14,360 nucleotides of DNA from Gemmatimonadota bacterium (GTDB lineage Bacteria > Gemmatimonadota > Gemmatimonadetes > JACCXV01 > JAHWKZ01): contig DAOWHI010000026.1 of assembly GCA_030641505.1 (NCBI GenBank), positions 1-14,360 on the forward strand. Direction: 5' to 3'. Positions within the stretch are counted from its first letter, which is position 1. Every line of letters begins with the position of its first letter. The translations under genes were made by a program, and so were the position numbers. The notes below the pieces were generated by a model. It saw only the letters and a list, made by a program, of their open reading frames with translations, was not told where the DNA came from and did no database searches. This document shows positions 13,855 to 14,360 of this stretch, in pieces.

Positions 13855-14360
13855 ATGGCGAGAGTGGTCAAAGGTGGTTTGATCCAGGCGGCGATCCCTG
13901 ATGGGGATGCCAGCCGGCCGATGGACGAGATCAAGCAAGCGATGATCGACAAACATCTGATTCTGCTGGCCGAGGCGGCCGCACGCGGGGCGCAGGTGTG
14001 CTGTCTTCAGGAGCTCTTCTACGGGCCGTACTTCTGCGCCGAACAGGACCAGAAGTGGTACCGCCTCACCGAGTCTGTCCCTGACGGGCCGACCTGTCAG
14101 CTGTTCGCGGACCAGGCGCGAGAGCACGGCATGGTACTCGTCCTCCCGGTGTACGAACAGGAGATCACCGGGGTCTACTACAACACCGCCGCCGTCTACG
14201 ACGCCGATGGGTCGTATCTCGGAAAGTACCGCAAACATCACATCCCGCACTGCGCGCCAGGGTTCTGGGAGAAGTTCTTCTTCAAGCCCGGGAACCTAGG
14301 CTACCCGGTGTTTGAGACAGCGTTCGGCAACGTCGGCGTCTACATCTGTTACGATCGCCA
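13855..14360 (+). CDS. Nitrilase-superfamily N-carbamoyl amidase, probable beta-ureidopropionase, N-terminal part
   Basis: The first 168 codons of a carbon-nitrogen hydrolase that runs off the right edge. The Glu-Lys-Cys catalytic triad is complete: Glu53 in CLQELFYGPYFC (50-61), Lys127 in GKYRKHHIP (123-131) and Cys165 in VYICYDR (162-168). The segment PGFWEKFFFKPGN (135-147) is typical of beta-ureidopropionases and related N-carbamoyl amidases, which release ammonia and CO2 from N-carbamoyl-beta-alanine or similar ureido acids in the cytoplasm. This is the third step of reductive pyrimidine breakdown, so it fits the PreT-PreA pair at the left edge. A strong GGAGG (13846-13850) precedes the ATG. 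N-carbamoylputrescine amidase or a hydantoin-pathway carbamoylase are the alternatives. A dihydropyrimidinase, the missing middle step, is not in the window. Confidence 0.87.
   Translation, partial: MARVVKGGLIQAAIPDGDASRPMDEIKQAMIDKHLILLAEAAARGAQVCCLQELFYGPYFCAEQDQKWYRLTESVPDGPTCQLFADQAREHGMVLVLPVYEQEITGVYYNTAAVYDADGSYLGKYRKHHIPHCAPGFWEKFFFKPGNLGYPVFETAFGNVGVYICYDR

Noticed and set aside
1..14360. Transposon, integrase, tRNA or attachment-site signs of recent insertion of the aryl-CoA operon
   Set aside because: No transposase or integrase frame, tRNA end or long flanking repeat was found, and base composition looks even by eye. Transfer therefore remains only a hypothesis.

Overview
This is a GC-rich bacterial stretch, about 60% GC by eye, and gene-dense: genes overlap by a few bases and no gap exceeds about 200 bp. 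The families present suggest an anaerobic or facultative aromatic-degrading bacterium, perhaps a proteobacterium or a related high-GC lineage. Nothing in the window fixes the taxon. No tRNA, rRNA, CRISPR array, insertion sequence or phage gene was found.

Left edge (1-1503, + strand): the end of a PreT/GltD-like flavoprotein overlaps by 4 bp a complete PreA-like dihydropyrimidine dehydrogenase subunit. Together they look like the two-subunit bacterial enzyme that reduces uracil and thymine with NAD(P)H.

Centre (1510-9506, - strand): nine tightly packed genes read right to left, tetR, oah, dch, bcrC, bcrB, bcrD, bcrA, a 111-residue unknown protein and had. The four bcr genes encode a complete class I (ATP-dependent) benzoyl-CoA reductase-type enzyme: two Fe-S catalytic subunits and two ASKHA-type ATPase subunits. 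Dch, Had and Oah are the three enzymes that convert the resulting cyclic dienoyl-CoA to an open-chain dicarboxyl-CoA. The gene order gamma-beta-delta-alpha and the short alpha subunit resemble the Azoarcus bzdNOPQ type more than the Thauera bcrCBAD type. A good promoter (TTGACA, 17 bp, CAAAAT) with a 15-bp palindrome over its -10 lies just upstream of tetR, so the TetR protein probably represses its own operon.

Right part (9700-12643, + strand, divergent from tetR): an NCS1-family permease with an unusual insert of about 80-90 residues overlaps by 11 bp a CaiB/BaiF-type CoA-transferase. Next, on the - strand (12661-13680), is a secreted seven-repeat YncE-like beta-propeller. Divergent from it, a beta-ureidopropionase/N-carbamoyl amidase of the nitrilase superfamily starts at 13855 and runs off the right edge.

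The most interesting point is the arrangement. Genes typical of reductive pyrimidine or hydantoin catabolism (PreT-PreA, NCS1 permease, carbamoyl amidase) lie on both sides of a compact aryl-CoA reduction operon that has no CoA ligase, ferredoxin or ferredoxin reductase in view. Either the aryl-CoA operon was inserted into a pyrimidine locus, or the whole neighbourhood serves one pathway for an N-containing or otherwise unusual aromatic acid. The sequence alone does not decide between these.
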